From assembly GCF_021559775.1 (NCBI RefSeq), contig NZ_CP056049.1, forward strand, positions 62,001-126,000: a stretch of DNA of 64,000 nucleotides. Direction: 5' to 3'. Under the pieces are notes generated by a model that searched no databases, had not been told where the DNA came from, and was given only the letters and a program-made list of their open reading frames with translations. A program made the translations under genes and the position numbers. Source of the stretch: Gillisella vitis. Its GTDB lineage: Bacteria > Pseudomonadota > Alphaproteobacteria > Rhizobiales > Rhizobiaceae. Shown in pieces: positions 18,001 to 25,030 of this stretch (its first letter is position 1; each line of letters begins with the position of its first letter).

Positions 18001-19010
18001 GCGGAAACAGCCTTAGGGCGATCGCGCTTTTGCACCGGATCAAACTGACTTTCGGCTGCGCGTTGCCGACCCAGGCGATTTTCGAACATACCGTCTTGCG
18101 CGTGCTGGCGCAGGAAATCGACAGGGTCCGGATAACCGACGGGACAGATGCGCCGAAGCGCTTAGTAAGACTGAACCAGCAGAACCAGGGACGGCCTATC
18201 TTCATCTGGCCCGGACTGGGCGGCTATCCGATGAATTTGCGGGCGCTGGCGCAAGAGCAAGCGCGTCCCGTCTTCGGCATACAGGCCCAAGGGCTGAATG
18301 AAGGCGAGACCCCCGCTGCAACGATTGCCGAAATGGCGCGCGACGATATTGCCGAACTTCTGGCCCGCCACCCCGAGGGGCCGGTGACGCTGTGGGGATA
18401 TTCCTTTGGCGCGCGAGTGGCGTTCGAGGCGGCATGGCAGCTTGAACAGCAGGGGGTCGAAGTGGACCAACTGGTTCTAGTCTGCCCTGGCAATCCCTCG
18501 CTTCCGCCCGAGCTTGCCGCGCTCGATCCGACCAACAAGGCTCTCTCGCGCCCACGACAGGCGGTTTTGGGCGACCCATCCTATATGGCGATCCTGCTCT
18601 CGGTATTTGCCGGTCAGATTGATATTGGACGAACCCGCCGGATGCTGGCTATTGGCAATAGCGAGCCGGCCTTCCTTGACCATCTTTGCGCGGAACAGCC
18701 CGAAATGCCGCGGGAAATGGCAGCGCGGATCATCGGGATCGTCCGCACGACCTACCAGTTCGACTATACATTTGCCGAACTGCTCGGACGCCGGATCAAC
18801 GCCCCGATGACGGTCATCAAAGCGAAGGGGGATGACTATTCCTTCCTTGAGCAGGCCACTGGCTTTGCTGCCCGCCCCGTGACCACTCTGACCATGCCAC
18901 AGAACCATTATCAGGTGCTCCAGCGGCCATACGCGGCCGATCTGGCACGCCTCATCCAACACTCGGCCAGCCAGCAGGCTGGTGCGATTACCCCAGCTTT
19001 TCAGGATTAG
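15042..19010 (+). CDS. indC: Indigoidine synthetase, single-module NRPS (A-Ox-T-TE)
   Basis: Large cytosolic enzyme (about 1322 aa) that should activate L-glutamine, cyclise and oxidise it, and release a product that dimerises to blue indigoidine. Domains: adenylation with YTSGSTGRPKG at 189-199, SFDAAQWEIL, NLYGPTETT and GRVDNQIKLRGYRVEL; a flavin oxidase domain inserted in the A domain, from about 550 (VFARKTYRFFDGSPL, RLLPKYAYASPGALYATQ, INQSIF) to about 905; A10 LPLSANGKID near 940; thiolation DDFFALGGNSL with Ser990; thioesterase LWGYSFGARVAFE with Ser1121 and NHYQVL with His1289. This order and many blocks match the BpsA/IndC family. ATG 15042 is chosen over GTG 15009. It needs phosphopantetheine on Ser990, and the nearby PPTase gene is broken. 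Confidence 0.95.
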   Translation: MTCNNKSPYLCAVRPESDGSFVIETVHDDGPHSSLAAMLHKVSLARPQDLAVLGEAGTGFDLTFAELACGAASVAAALQGLRAADVAGMFVEPSVLMSLALWGIVWSGRGYVPLAPEYPDERLSYIIESSCLKQVIVQSCLVDRLRAIAPADVEILRIEELLAGFRSDTRAATEIAPLPSGGDLAYVIYTSGSTGRPKGVEVPRSALVHQICWLAEQLYLTPDTRILQKTPISFDAAQWEILAPAVGACTVCGSVGIYRDTDALIARMAQTQVTHLQAVPTLLSALLQHEGFRALNDLRAIFSGGEALTRKLAGSILANMPWLKLVNLYGPTETTINATAHEVRPYDLINLNPVVSIGHPVTGMRCHVLDADLKATAVGQEGELYISGPQVARGYRNAPEQTAERFLPCPWGQDERMYRTGDKCVWQPDGTLHFLGRVDNQIKLRGYRVELEEIASSIATSPWVNAAAVVVIKDARSQEDRLIACIELNPRQAAVMDQDVAEGHHLSKRNKLQVKAQLSNVGLRAERSDEPVVPLVGQRETEQMRAEVFARKTYRFFDGSPLDLQALTAFLQDWRARLSGGKIGAFKPLTLERLGTLLRWMGQFHSEERLLPKYAYASPGALYATQLYLETCGVTGLQDGLHYYDPAQHCLRFVAASHPQSDLDRGAVRCHFAGRHAPFERVYKTNIAEVMKIEAGHMLGVLAHQLAALGQGVAPAPTCEDLIARLDLPEEDYNIAAFDIVPAAQRWMPELDVFLQAHSATLSGLRTGTYRVFEGDLMWISEEMIRENDVIAINQSIFARSSFGLTFVGRDTDETRNYIGLGFAQHCAQANAAFFGFMASGYSSHSDHPLPAAKRFDRILAGCGIETGPSYFSLGGRVSWAQIESQGMNEDAVHMEGPAEMIRRQLKCSLPDYMIPSDVVLFDKLPLSANGKIDCNAIKSAPQLLEALAPRPYIAPEGPTQIALASLWASLLSVDEISQEDDFFALGGNSLRAIALLHRIKLTFGCALPTQAIFEHTVLRVLAQEIDRVRITDGTDAPKRLVRLNQQNQGRPIFIWPGLGGYPMNLRALAQEQARPVFGIQAQGLNEGETPAATIAEMARDDIAELLARHPEGPVTLWGYSFGARVAFEAAWQLEQQGVEVDQLVLVCPGNPSLPPELAALDPTNKALSRPRQAVLGDPSYMAILLSVFAGQIDIGRTRRMLAIGNSEPAFLDHLCAEQPEMPREMAARIIGIVRTTYQFDYTFAELLGRRINAPMTVIKAKGDDYSFLEQATGFAARPVTTLTMPQNHYQVLQRPYAADLARLIQHSASQQAGAITPAFQD

Positions 19011-19013
19011 ACC

Positions 19014-19253
19014 TTGCCACATATCGATCTCGCTTATTTCGACCGCCCCCTCAGCGATGCCCAGCGCGCGCGTCTCGATGCTGCTCTGACCCAAGCGCTA
19101 TGCGAAAGCCTCGACGTGCCAATTTCGGCCATCTCCATCGCGCTGGAGCCCGTCGCGCCAGAGGACTGGAACGCAAAGGTTGCCTTGCCGCGCATCGTGG
19201 CAAGCGCTGACAGGTTACTGCGGCGTCCCTGCTACACCTTACCGGAGGTATGA
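19014..19253 (+). CDS. 4-oxalocrotonate tautomerase family protein, PptA-like
   Basis: A 79-aa protein starting at TTG, 3 bp after the NRPS stop. After Met removal it exposes Pro1 (MPHIDLAYFDRPLSD), the catalytic base of this superfamily. The sequence VPISAISIALEPVAPEDWNAKV and the tail LLRRPCYTLPEV resemble the PptA group. It ends exactly where the PsuG-like gene begins. Within the cluster it could tautomerise the aminopyridone or glutarimide intermediate made by the NRPS; this is inference. Confidence 0.8.
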   Translation: MPHIDLAYFDRPLSDAQRARLDAALTQALCESLDVPISAISIALEPVAPEDWNAKVALPRIVASADRLLRRPCYTLPEV

Positions 19254-20225
19254 ATGAAACAGGTTTCCCTGGATCACGGGCTGACACTGAAGTTCCAGTC
19301 CGAAGTAGCGGACGCTTTGGCAGAAGGCCGTCCGGTCGTGGCACTGGAATCCAATGTGATCACCCACGGCTTGCGCTATCCGCAAAATATCGACTGCGTG
19401 CAGCGTATGGAAACCGCCGTGCGCGACACGGGGGCGGTCCCGGCCACAATCTTCGTTGACGAGGGAGCCGTCATCTATGGATCGGATGAGCGGCTGCTTG
19501 CGCGCTTTGCTACGTCGGAAGGCATTCCCAAAGTTTCCAGTCGCGATCTGCCTTTCGTGCTCGCCAAAGGCGGGACAGGAGCCACGACGGTCGCCTCTTC
19601 GCTGGTCTGTGCACAATGGGCAGGCATATCCGTCTTCTCCTCGGCGGGTATTGGCGGGGTCCATCGGGGCGCCACACACAGCATGGATGTGTCGGCAGAT
19701 CTTATCCAGTTCACCCGAAGCCGTGTCACTACGGTTTGTGCGGGGGCAAAGATGATTTTGGATTTGCCGCTAACGCTGGAGTTTCTGGAGACCCATTCCG
19801 TGCCGCTAGTCGGGTATAAATCTGACTATTTCCCGGCTTTCTTCTGCGAATCGAGCGGCTTGAAATGCCCGCAGAGGTTGGATGATCCGGCAGATATCGC
19901 GCGTGCGATCATCCTGCATGCGGCCTCGGGCGCTCCAGGCGGGGTGGTGGTTACTGTGCCGCCGCGGCCCGAAGACGCGGTGCCGCTGGAACTCGCCGAA
20001 GCCGCCCTCACCACGGCCCTGCAACAGGCGCAATCTGAGAATGTGACGGGCCCGGGCCTGACCAAATTCATCATGCGCGCGCTGGACACGGCCACTCACG
20101 GTAAGACCTCGCGCGCCAATGCCGCGGTGCTGGTGAGCACGGCACAAACCGCCGGAGATATCGCCGTAGCACTTGCGGAAATCGCGCCGCAGCGCAACGC
20201 GATCTTTCAACCAGTCAACTCATGA
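19254..20225 (+). CDS. indA: Pseudouridine-5'-phosphate glycosidase family protein (PsuG/IndA-like)
   Basis: A 323-aa enzyme of the family that reversibly makes or breaks the C-C glycosidic bond between uracil and ribose 5-phosphate. Key residues are kept: VVALESNVITHG with Glu32 (acid), GAVPATIFVDEG, GATTVASSLVCAQWAGI, GGVHRGATHSMDVSADL and CAGAK with Lys166 (Schiff base to ribose 5-phosphate). The start has GGAGG 6 nt upstream. PsuG homologs occur in indigoidine operons (IndA) and, as I recall, act as C-glycosynthases in minimycin, oxazinomycin and showdomycin pathways with a glutamine-using NRPS. Its intact active site argues for a real C-nucleoside step here. Confidence 0.92.
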   Translation: MKQVSLDHGLTLKFQSEVADALAEGRPVVALESNVITHGLRYPQNIDCVQRMETAVRDTGAVPATIFVDEGAVIYGSDERLLARFATSEGIPKVSSRDLPFVLAKGGTGATTVASSLVCAQWAGISVFSSAGIGGVHRGATHSMDVSADLIQFTRSRVTTVCAGAKMILDLPLTLEFLETHSVPLVGYKSDYFPAFFCESSGLKCPQRLDDPADIARAIILHAASGAPGGVVVTVPPRPEDAVPLELAEAALTTALQQAQSENVTGPGLTKFIMRALDTATHGKTSRANAAVLVSTAQTAGDIAVALAEIAPQRNAIFQPVNS

Positions 20226-20238
20226 AAAGATATATCAG

Positions 20239-21324
20239 ATGATAACGGATCTTACTTTCCAATCTACAGCTTATGGCGCCATTCGCGTCGCCAACCGCCT
20301 TGTCATGGCCCCGATGTCGCGCAATCGCGCTACGGTGCAAGGTCATGCGACCGCGCTGATGGCAAAATACTATGGCCAACGGGCAAGCGCTGGTCTGATT
20401 GTCAGCGAAGGGATGCATCCCTGTCAGGTCGGGCAAGGGTTCGCAAATGCGCCCGGTCTTTTCACCAATGAACAAGCGGCAAGCTGGAAGCCTGTAACCA
20501 AAGCCGTGCATGATAAAGGTGGCAAGATCGTCGCCCAACTCATGCATGCGGGGCGAATCGGGCATCCCGACCTCTATCCGTCCGCGCATGGTTCGATTGC
20601 GCCTTCGGCGGTTGCAGCGGCCGGAGAAGCCTATACGCCGGGCGGGATGAAGCCATACCCTCTGCCGCGAGAGATGACGGTGGCCGATATCGAACAGGCC
20701 ATTGCCGATCACGTCAACGCGGCCAGACTGGCGATTGAAGCGGGGTTCGACGGGATCGAGGTACACGCCGGCAACGGTTTTCTAATCCATCAGTTCCTGT
20801 CGCAAAATACCAACCATCGCATTGATCAGTTTGGCGGGCCTGTCGAAAATCGTATTCGTTTCGCCCAGCAGACAATTGCGGCCTGTGCCGAGGCCATCGG
20901 GGCAGGCCGCGTGGGGGTAAGGATATCGCCCGCAAACCCCTATAACGACATTGCCGAAGGCGATACGGATGCGATCTATCGCGCATTGGTCCCTAGTTTG
21001 TCGTGTGATCTAGCTTATCTTCACATCATGGAAGCCAATAACCGTGACATGACGCAGCAAATCCGCGCCTTGTGGCAGGGGCCTTTCATCCTGAATCCGC
21101 ATAAGGATACGCGGTCCTGGCCGACCTCTACCGAGGTGATCTCTCCAATCTTGAACGAGAACCTCGCTGATGGCGTGGCGCTCGGAGCATTGTTCCTTGC
21201 TAATCCTGATTTGGTTGCCCGTCTGAAGGTAGATGCTGTGCTCAATCTTCCCGACGAGGCGACCTTCTATGGCGGCGATAGCCGTGGCTACACCGACTAC
21301 CCGACGCTCGATCAGGTTGTCTAG
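20239..21324 (+). CDS. Old yellow enzyme family flavin oxidoreductase with Tyr-to-Phe change
   Basis: TIM-barrel FMN enzyme of about 361 aa that would reduce activated C=C bonds with NAD(P)H. Seen: VMAPMSRNRATVQG near residue 26, AQLMHAGRIGHPD near 97, VHAGNGFLIHQFLSQNTNHR near 175, FGGPVENRIRFA near 197 and ALFLANPDLVARL near the end. The substrate-binding His176 and Asn179 are present, but the proton-donating Tyr of HxxNGY is Phe181, and the usual GR before FLANPDL is changed. It may act without that proton donor, as an oxidase, or on a special substrate. It lies 13 bp after the PsuG-like gene. A reductive or tailoring step on the heterocycle is plausible. Confidence 0.88.
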   Translation: MITDLTFQSTAYGAIRVANRLVMAPMSRNRATVQGHATALMAKYYGQRASAGLIVSEGMHPCQVGQGFANAPGLFTNEQAASWKPVTKAVHDKGGKIVAQLMHAGRIGHPDLYPSAHGSIAPSAVAAAGEAYTPGGMKPYPLPREMTVADIEQAIADHVNAARLAIEAGFDGIEVHAGNGFLIHQFLSQNTNHRIDQFGGPVENRIRFAQQTIAACAEAIGAGRVGVRISPANPYNDIAEGDTDAIYRALVPSLSCDLAYLHIMEANNRDMTQQIRALWQGPFILNPHKDTRSWPTSTEVISPILNENLADGVALGALFLANPDLVARLKVDAVLNLPDEATFYGGDSRGYTDYPTLDQVV

Positions 21325-21471
21325 CATTTATGATCTTTGGGCTGCACCTCCCAGGTCGCTGACTACGGGAGGCCGAAGGAGCAGGGGCGGTCTCGGTCGC
21401 CCCACGCAGTCTGGCCCACACGGCTCAGAGCGTGTTTTCATGTCCAAGACGTTGCCGAAGAGTATGAGATT

Positions 21472-22188
21472 ATGAACCTGCTCATTCTAGGCGCGACCGG
21501 TATGGTCGGACTCCATTAGGTGAACGCGTCACCGTGATCATATGGAGACGGCTTGCGCGCGTACCCCTTCGCCGTCGCTGCCGGCATCGTCCGACCTGCG
21601 CTTCGAGGCTCTTGATATTCTGTCGCAACCCGGACGGCTGGAGGCACTTTTCGCCCGTGATGATGTCACGCTATCCGCGCTTAATCCCGGCATCGGCGGG
21701 CAGGAGGGCTTGTTGGTGACCATGGCGCACAGCGGTTCGCTGTAGCGCTTTATATCTACTGCATAATTTTCACCTTAAATCGATTCCGATTTAAGGTGAA
21801 AATTATGCAATAGAGGCAGTGGGAAAAGCCAAAAAAGCGCCTCTATCTAACCGGCGGCGCAACGCCGCTTTATTTGGCAGATGGTCGCGGTCATACGGTT
21901 TTATCAGTGCCCGGATTTCTGCCCGAGGCTAGGTTTTTCGTCCGATAGCCGAAGCCTTCGACCGGCAGGACCATCTTTTGAGCGAGAGCGACGGTATGGA
22001 CTGGATTTGCTTGCGTCCGGCGGCGCTTCTGACCGAGGAGCGGCGCACCGGACGCTATGCGCTTGGCCGCGATACGCTGATGACCCAGGAGGACGGGGTT
22101 CACTCATCTCTTATGCCGATTTCGCTGTCGCCATGCTGGACCTTAGAGCTTCGTGCGAAAGCGGGGCAGCGCCTTACGGTCGGATGGT
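21472..22188 (+). pseudogene. Decayed NmrA-like NAD(P)-binding protein gene
   Basis: Pieces of one NAD(P)-binding protein in several frames: MNLLILGATGMVGLH (21472-21516, then a stop), SDLRFEALDILSQPGRLEAL with LVTMAHS (about 21583-21740), TGGATPLYLADGRGHTV with PGFLPEAR (about 21852-21945), MDWICLRPAALLTEERRTG (about 21994-22050), then SLISYADFAVAMLD in another frame (about 22108). Order matches NmrA-type reductases (glycine-rich loop, domain core, YxRPA block). At least three frame changes, missing sequence and an inserted palindrome (21760-21809) destroy it. It was probably once a tailoring gene of the cluster. Confidence 0.75.
21760..21809. repeat. Perfect 23-bp inverted repeat (hairpin) inside the NmrA relict
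   Basis: Two perfectly complementary 23-bp arms (21760-21782 and 21787-21809) flank the 4-nt loop ATTC. After one mismatch, four more outer base pairs (TCTA/TAGA) can form. It is AT-rich, unlike its surroundings, and interrupts a decayed gene. It could be abutted ends left by a lost insertion element, or a small palindromic repeat. There is no T-run, so a terminator is unlikely. Confidence 0.9.
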
Positions 22189-22267
22189 AGGACCAATGCA
22201 GAAGCTGAAGCGTCTTCAAGCTTCGATTCCGATGATATGTCCCCCTTCAACGCGTTCACCGCGAACG

Positions 22268-23009
22268 GTGATCATAGCGGCCCCGCATGATGTCGTCGCA
22301 GACTGTCGCTTTTCACGCGACTGGCTTTCCTCAGAAGAGCTTCATCGTCTGGGCCATTTCCGCTCCGCGCTTGATCAGAGGCGGTTCGAAGCCGCGCATC
22401 TGCTGAAACGTTCCGTTCTTGCGCGACAGCGATGTGCATTTCAGTCTCAGCCACTGCAGCGCTTGGGTCGGGCTAGCCCTGGACCGGATGGCTCCTGTGG
22501 GGCTCGATATCGAACAGATGCCCGCCCGGGCTGTGTGGGGTGACGTTCTTCCGAATCTTGCGCCGCTTCCCACCGGACTGTCGGCGCTGCAATACTGGAC
22601 CGCCATCGAAGCCACGCTAAAGGCCCAAAGAACGGCCTTTGCCTTGGTTCCACGGCTATTGCAGATGTGCGCCAGTGAGGACGGCTTCCAGGCCAGGTCG
22701 CCAGAATTCGCTGTGTCGGGAAGCTGGTGTCCTGCCGACGACCATCACCTTATCGCAGTGGCCGGCGGTGGGATCCAGCGCCTTTGGCATATTTCCCGCA
22801 CCTCCAAAGATCTTGGAATACGGCTCTGTAGCTCGGTGTTTTGGCCTCTCACCAACACAACATCTGTGAAATCGGTTAGTTTACAAGCGTCTGTCAGCAA
22901 ATCACTGTTTACATCTGCCGGAGCAGACTTTCATCGACTCAGAAATATGATATTACACAACAAATTTTCGGTTGTATTTAAAAATAAAGATTTTCAAGGA
23001 ATGCGCTAA
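22268..23009 (+). pseudogene. Broken 4'-phosphopantetheinyl transferase (Sfp type) gene
   Basis: The N-terminal part reads VIIAAPHDVVADCRFSRDW, then LSSEELHRLGHF and RRFEAAHLLKRSVLA up to about 22415. The frame then changes and the protein continues as DVHFSLSHCSAWVGLAL, VGLDIEQMPA and YWTAIEATLKAQ. The magnesium and catalytic residues of the C-terminal half (GLDIE, WxxxExxxK) survive, but roughly 30-40 residues between the two halves are missing and the frame is shifted. The second frame runs on to a TAA that overlaps the lysR ATG (TAATG). The gene would have charged the NRPS carrier domain. It is now unlikely to make a working enzyme unless the C-terminal part works alone. Confidence 0.78.
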
Positions 23010-23899
23010 TGGATCGATTTACCGCGTTGAAAGTATTTTGCGCAGTTATCGAAGCTCGAAGCTTTACTAAAGCTGGAAATAATATTGGACTCTCGCGTCC
23101 CGCGATCAGCAAGAATATTCGCGAGCTTGAGGCCCATGTTGGGGTGACCTTGGTCAATCGCACCACGCGCGGTGTCATGCCCAGCGAGGCAGGATCGCGA
23201 TATTACCAGATTGTGAGCGAGCTTTTATGGCGTCACGAACAAGCCGATGAAGTTGCCAGCCAGAGCGGGGCAGAGCTTCGCGGGACCTTGCGCGTGACCA
23301 TGCCTGTGACATTGGGACTGCATCTGATCCTTCCGGTCCTTCCGCAGTTCAATGAGGAAAACCCCGAATGTTCGCTGGATCTTTGCCTCAGCGAAGAGAA
23401 GCAGCAACTTGTTGAGGGAAATTTCGACGTGGCTGTGCGGGCCAGTCAACGCCTGGAGGATTCGACGCTGATGTCGCGCTGCATCGGCTCGGTGACCTAT
23501 GCCATATGCGCAGCGCCCAGTTATGTGCAGAAGTCGCAAAGCCTCAAAAGCCCGAAGGATCTAGAGGATCATCAGCTCGTGGTACACGGTGCCAATATCG
23601 GCGACCAGAAATGGCGCTTTTCCGCTCAGGGGGAAAGTTGCTATGTTAGCGTCCGTGCTCAGCATAAATCGAATTGTAGCGAGGCGATCAAATCGCTGAC
23701 CGTGGCAGGTATGGGCATTGCTCGTATCCCGCGCCCATATGTGTCCCGAGAGCTTGCGGAAGGACGCTTGGTGGAACTGCTCTCCGACTGGGCCATGGAA
23801 CCGCTGACGATATATGCCATGTACCCGCAGAGCAATTTCCTGCCACGGCGCACGCGTCTTTTCATCGACTTCATGTCACGTGCCTTGAAAGTGTACTAG
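23009..23899 (+). CDS. LysR family transcriptional regulator
   Basis: A 296-aa LysR protein. The N-terminal helix-turn-helix reads FTALKVFCAVIEARSFTKAG and LSRPAISKNIRELEAHVG, followed by VNRTTRG. The C-terminal periplasmic-binding-like domain carries GTLRVTMPVTLG near residue 92 and GIARIPRPYVSRELAEG near 235. AAGGA lies 8 nt before the ATG. It is codirectional with and closes the biosynthetic cluster, so it probably controls it. The leader is distinctly AT-rich compared with the rest of the cluster. Confidence 0.9.
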   Translation: MDRFTALKVFCAVIEARSFTKAGNNIGLSRPAISKNIRELEAHVGVTLVNRTTRGVMPSEAGSRYYQIVSELLWRHEQADEVASQSGAELRGTLRVTMPVTLGLHLILPVLPQFNEENPECSLDLCLSEEKQQLVEGNFDVAVRASQRLEDSTLMSRCIGSVTYAICAAPSYVQKSQSLKSPKDLEDHQLVVHGANIGDQKWRFSAQGESCYVSVRAQHKSNCSEAIKSLTVAGMGIARIPRPYVSRELAEGRLVELLSDWAMEPLTIYAMYPQSNFLPRRTRLFIDFMSRALKVY

Positions 23900-24148
23900 G
23901 TGTAAGTTCTCAGGATATAGCAGTTGATTATCGGCAGAGTCTGACCCAGTTTGTAACTTCGCCACGATCCACGCTCTACTAGGAAGAGCTTTTTAGTAGA
24001 AGCTCTTATCCTCGCTTAGGCGGGACAACACCAAATGATAAATTGGGTCAAATCTGGCCTATATCGTACAATTGAAGGTTTCCGTCATTTCCATGAATGG
24101 CATGTCGTTCTCGACGATGTCGTTGATCGGCAGAGTCTGACAACGTCC
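23900..24148. repeat. Direct repeats and hairpin beside the IS5 wreck
   Basis: The 16-bp sequence ATCGGCAGAGTCTGAC occurs at 23930-23945 and again at 24126-24141 in the same orientation, 196 bp apart, suggesting an element-end duplication. Between them AAGAGCTT (23984-23991) and AAGCTCTT (24000-24007) form an 8-bp hairpin that may end lysR transcription. A short plus-strand frame from 24035 resembles nothing I recognise. Confidence 0.6.
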
Positions 24149-24877
24149 TCAAGTCCAATTCTGCCTCTGCACCTCCGGCCGGCTCTGCTGGCCGGGATAG
24201 CTATCGTTGAGCGTTCGGGGCCAGAGATGCTCCAAATGCTTCACAGTCAAATGATGGGCGAGAACAAGGCGCGCTTCAGCAGTGCCATCATAAGCTCCAT
24301 CGGCGGTGAATTGGTTGATCTCATCTTCGATCTGATCCAGTAACGGCTCCAGCTGCGAAGCATCGCCAGCTTCCTGATCTGTCAGGCTATGGGCAGTGAT
24401 CTCGCCACTGTCGGCATCAACAGCCAGATGCAGTTTTCGCCAGCCACGCCGGGACTTCGCTCCGTGTTTTTCTTCCAGCCATTGGCCTGCACCATAGATC
24501 TTCAGCCCAGTGCTGTCGCACCAGCACATGAATGGTTCCGTCCGCAACAGGCTGACGGTCGTTGCTTCTGTCCGATGGCCTCCAGGTTCTGGCCCTCCTA
24601 CTCAGCTTGGTGGTATCGGGCACAGGCAAATCCAATCGCATCTATCAAGCACCGAACCCAGAAGCCCTTCGCTCTGGCGCAACCGTAATCCGAATACCAT
24701 GCCCAGCATCAGCGTCGTTTCGATCGCCAGATCCGAATAGAGTGGCTGGCCACCAGGTATCTCGCGATGTGGAGCTGCCCAGCCCGCCAGCGCCTCCGGC
24801 GTTATCCAAAGGATCAAGCTGCCACGACAGAGAAGCCCTGCCTCATAGTCCGCCCAGTTCGTTACCTTGAACTTCAT
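24149..24877 (-). pseudogene. IS5-family transposase, frameshifted remnant
   Basis: Three minus-strand frames together give one IS5-type transposase. The N-terminus is KFKVTNWADYEAGLLCRGSL with PEALAGWAAP and YSDLAIETTLMLGMVFGL (24877 to about 24640). It continues as LDLPVPDTTKLSRRARTW (about 24635-24580). The core is WCDSTGLKIYGAGQWLEEKHG, then WRKLHLAVDADSGEITAHSL and FTADGAYDGTAE (24547 down). The frame then ends in sequence unlike the usual C-terminus near 24149. At least two frameshifts plus truncation make it inactive. Confidence 0.85.
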
Positions 24878-25030
24878 CTTATCGATGTGATGGCGGCGGG
24901 CGGCGTTATGTTTGTGCGGGATGCGGGATCAATCTTGCTATTTTCGATCGCAGTCACAGAGTTGCAAAATGTTGAAATTTGATCCCCGCACCAACGCCTC
25001 GATATATCCGTTTTTTTGCGCCATCGTCCA

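Noticed and set aside
21760..21809. Palindrome as a Rho-independent terminator of the OYE gene
   Set aside because: It lies over 400 bp after the OYE stop, within a relict gene, with no following T-run and an AT-rich symmetric stem.
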